Assembly (NCBI GenBank): GCA_032207245.1
Contig: CM063498.1
Coordinates: 95,853,870 to 95,917,869 of the forward strand
DNA: 64,000 nucleotides
Reading direction: 5' to 3'
Origin: Pardosa pseudoannulata
Taxonomy: Eukaryota > Arthropoda > Arachnida > Araneae > Lycosidae
Shown here: positions 61,583-64,000 of the stretch, one piece after another
Position numbering within the stretch: position 1 is the first letter of the stretch
Layout of the letters: each line of letters opens with the position of its first letter
The notes under the pieces: model-generated
Told to the model about the DNA's origin: nothing
The model's database searches: none
Seen by the model: only the letters and a program-made list of their open reading frames with translations
Translations under genes and position numbers: made by a program

Positions 61583-61705
61583 GCAGACCCAATACACAAT
61601 GTCGTTTTGATCAATATCGATGCCGAGATGGTATGTGCTTGAACATTGCCCAAAGATGTGATGGAAATATTGATTGCTCTGGTGGTGAAGACGAATCTGG
61701 ATGTG
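61583..61705 (+). CDS. LDLa exon 11 of perlecan-like gene (variant calcium site)
   Basis: The exon has 123 nt, from TTTTTATAG to G|GTATAA, a weaker donor. It encodes CRFDQYRCRDGMC, QRCDGNIDC and SGGEDESGC. Six cysteines are present. The calcium loop is SGGEDE instead of xDGSDE. Phase picks the acceptor before GCAGACCC rather than the AG four bases later. Confidence 0.92.
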
Positions 61706-63191
61706 GTATAAAGACTATTTTACTTTACTTATTGTTATACAATGTGCACATTTCTTGGCAACTTATATGCATTTCAGTGACAATAGGTTTATATTATTTC
61801 TATCTGCCCATTATTCAGTCTTTGCAATTTTTGTCATTTTAATGATTTAACTGTACAATAAAGTTAAAATGGTCTGCTATCATGTCAGTTTTCAAATGTT
61901 TAGCTGTTGCATAGTTTCTTGTATATACATAGATGAAATTCATTATTTTAGGCCTGTAGTCATTCATATCTATCTTTTAGTTAACACACTGCTGGTAGAA
62001 TAATATTTTGCTGAATCCCCTTTCTTTTTGACTTGTTTAAAAAGTTTCTAATGAATGTAAAGATTTGTCTTATATAAAATAATTTGATGTTCCAAAGAGT
62101 GTTTATCCCATGCTAGAGAAAAGAATTATAGATGTTAAAGTTGCATATGTTGAGTAAATATACAGTATACTGAGTAAAATGTGTTTGGACTAACTGGGTC
62201 TTCTTGAACTTGCTTTTTGTTTTTTAATTCATGACAATCATACTTTCAAATTACCAGTAACAATTGGACATTTTTTTAATGGTACTTACCAACAATTTCA
62301 GATGAACTTCCCATTTCTGTATGTGCCTCAACAAATTTGTAAAATTTATAGATCACTTTTTGTTTTTACATCAATATTCCAAACAAGTATGAGAGTAGAA
62401 TCCAATAAACATTAACCCTTTGTGCTCCAAAGTAATTTTCCTCATTTCCATTAGTCTGATCTAATTTGAGTTATATCAATTTATTGCCAACATAGAAACT
62501 TTGAGCTAAATAAGTGGGAACGTTAATTTTTAAATTTTAAAAATGTTTTGGGCTACACTTGATATTGTATGTGTTGCAAAAGAAAATATGATAAGTCAAA
62601 CTTAACATTAAAATTCAAAGAGTGAACTTTAGAACTCTATAAAATTCTTCTTGAATATTGCTATTATTGTTACACTTGCTAGACAACTTTTTAAAAAATT
62701 ATTTTAAAGTAAAGAAAGGCAAGTTTCAGGTAAAAAATTATTTATTGCACACTAAAGTTATTTTAGTTTTTAACAGCATCATTTTAATTCCAAAACATTT
62801 TAGAGATGTAAGGAACAGTATGGGAGAGTTAATATTTTATAAAAATATAATGAATATGTAAGTCCTACTACTTACGTGCAGGAAAAGAATGCAGTATAAA
62901 ATTAAATCATGTAACTATTCTAATTCCTCACCATATATTTAAGTTAAATTTCTTAAATTTTAAACAAAATTTACCTGCTAGCAGTGTGTTAAGAAAAGGG
63001 AATGAAGGAAATAAATCCTTTGTTGTACCTTTTTAAGTTTTTTATGTTACTCCCTTGAATACATAATCCTACCCTTCCTTCTTGTAGTTTTATTATATTT
63101 CTTGAATTATTTTCTCCTTCATTATTATTTTATTGTCTGTGTTGGTGTTTTCCCTCCAAGCACGAAACATGCATGCATTTTCAAATTGTAG
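61706..63191 (+). other. Intron 11
   Basis: 1486 bp, GT..AG; AT-rich, nothing recognised. The last 100 bases before the acceptor are pyrimidine-rich. Confidence 0.85.
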
Positions 63192-63302
63192 GCACCTGTC
63201 CCGAAAACCAATTCCGCTGCAGTGATGGATCTTGTATTAATTATGAACTTCGATGTAATGGTGAATTTGATTGCAGACATGGATCTGATGAAAATAATTG
63301 TG
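63192..63302 (+). CDS. LDLa exon 12 of perlecan-like gene
   Basis: The exon has 111 nt, from AAATTGTAG to G|GTATGA. It encodes CPENQFRCSDGSC, LRCNGEFDC and RHGSDENNC. It has six cysteines; His replaces the first acidic residue of the loop (HGSDE). Confidence 0.93.
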
Positions 63303-63395
63303 GTATGATGTGTTAACAGTTTTCTTATTGAAACATTTTATCTAGTTTCTAGGCATGGAAGTATTAAAGTTTTTTTCTACCCTCCCTGTTTTTAG
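63303..63395 (+). other. Intron 12
   Basis: 93 bp, the shortest in the gene, with a TACCCTCCCTGTTTTTAG acceptor. Confidence 0.88.
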
Positions 63396-63515
63396 AAATC
63401 AAACCTGCATGTCGAATAACAGACTTTACTTGTCGGGATGGAACCTGTGTTAATCAAACAATTAAATGTGATGGGGTTGTACATTGCCAAGATGGTGATG
63501 ATGAGAGTATATGTA
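63396..63515 (+). CDS. LDLa exon 13 of perlecan-like gene
   Basis: The exon has 120 nt, from GTTTTTAG to A|GTAAGT. It encodes CRITDFTCRDGTC, IKCDGVVHC and QDGDDESIC. It has six cysteines; VVHC replaces the usual DC and DGDDE replaces DGSDE. It is the last exon in the window; the gene continues to the right. Confidence 0.93.
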
Positions 63516-63574
63516 GTAAGTTGAATATGCTAAAATAGTATTAATAACTTTAAATTTTCTTATTAGTCTAAATA

Positions 63575-64000
63575 CTGGGGTTGGACAAAATAGATTGAAC
63601 ACTTGGAAGCATGACACTCAAGGAAACCTGCTGTATGCTTCCCATTTTAGTGTGGACAATTGCCACCTAGTGGATAAGAATGTGCACATGTTAGTTAAGT
63701 GTAGCATAGTAGTGATAGCATTTGTTTTCAAAATTATATTTGGCCATTAAAACTTGATTGTTCTCTACTCTCATATTTTGAAAGAGGCAGGATTGTTGAA
63801 GTTCACCTTGCCTGAGCCACATAACTAAAATGGCCCTTGTTGTTGTGTTAAGGGTAATGACAGCCTCTTCTAACAGAAGATATCCTTTACTAAGCATAAC
63901 AGTAGCCAAAAATCAAATATGACTGATTAAAAAAAAAGTATTTTGAACCAGATTGTGGTTAGAAATCGCAAGACAATAACATCCCAAATGACATCTGATA
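63575..64000 (+). mobile_element. Tc1-like transposon, left part, runs off the window
   Basis: A TA at 63573-63574 precedes CTGGGGTTGGACAAAATAG, the form of a Tc1-like terminal repeat. Around 63780 the + strand reads FERGRIVEVHLA, the start of a Tc1-type transposase helix-turn-helix region, followed by stops (within the next 20 codons) that make it a pseudogene. It lies in the intron after exon 13. The right end is outside the window. Confidence 0.7.

Larger units (their letters stand above)
42378..63515 (+). other. trol: Partial gene: 13 LDLa exons, perlecan (trol/HSPG2)-like
   Basis: Thirteen exons on the + strand each encode one LDL-receptor class A module. Every exon starts after AG with two bases of a split codon and ends one base into a codon (phase 1-1), so any exon can be skipped without breaking the frame. 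There are no EGF, YWTD or Ig exons between them. LDL-receptor relatives (LRP1, LRP2, vitellogenin receptors) have runs of at most about 11 LDLa modules broken by EGF and YWTD units, so a run of 13 or more points to perlecan domain II. Perlecan is a secreted basement-membrane heparan sulfate proteoglycan; its LDLa region in insects is long. Both ends of the gene lie outside the window. The name rests on architecture, not on a database match. Confidence 0.6.

Noticed and set aside
42378..63515. LRP1/LRP2 or vitellogenin receptor as the identity of the LDLa gene
   Set aside because: Those receptors interrupt LDLa clusters with EGF and YWTD exons, and their longest runs are about 11 modules. Not excluded without a database search.

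Overview
This is AT-rich, intron-rich animal nuclear DNA. The gene structure (one LDL-receptor class A module per exon, all introns phase 1), the tRNA-derived SINEs, the many TTAA-flanked (piggyBac-like) and TA-flanked (Tc1/mariner) elements and the (TA)n(TG)n microsatellites fit an arthropod, and I think an arachnid such as a spider. That placement is inference. There is one 100-base assembly gap (39882-39981). The window divides into two parts. Positions 1 to about 42.3 kb contain no coding exon that I can support. They are repeats, relics and plain AT-rich DNA: a degenerate ~235-bp tandem array (1-1200), a ~650-681-bp tandem array (2584-7430), a run of TTAA-flanked non-autonomous elements (634-844, 6328-7201, 8012-9430, 10539-11168, 25380-25660, 27796-28591), a 549-bp IS630/Tc1-mariner-type element (14082-14630), long (TA)n blocks (15.5-19.6 kb), tRNA-derived SINEs, an old ~365-bp tandem array (31.6-34 kb), a short GC-rich stretch (about 35.06-35.19 kb), and a 760-bp tandem duplication beside the gap. 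From 42378 to 63515 the + strand carries 13 consecutive LDLa exons of one gene. Twelve are complete six-cysteine modules and one (58091-58174) is only the first half of a module. All join in one frame through phase-1 introns. Neither end of the gene is in the window. An uninterrupted run of 13 LDLa modules with no EGF or YWTD exons fits domain II of perlecan (HSPG2; trol in Drosophila) better than LDL-receptor-family proteins, but this identification is by architecture only. The introns hold a hAT element with a perfect 8-bp target duplication (43056-43878), dispersed repeats (41027-41883, 46031-48759), SINE relics, hairpins and microsatellites. A Tc1-like element runs off the right edge. The most informative non-coding finding is that several transposon insertions can be read exactly, because an empty copy of the host sequence lies elsewhere in the window. 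The TTAA element at 6328-7201 sits inside one unit of the 681-bp array. Two copies of another TTAA family are each broken by a different insert: a 0.9-kb TA-flanked element in one, and a 409-bp solo LTR with a 5-bp duplication in the other. I found no CRISPR array, operon, functional tRNA or rRNA gene, and no convincing new protein system.
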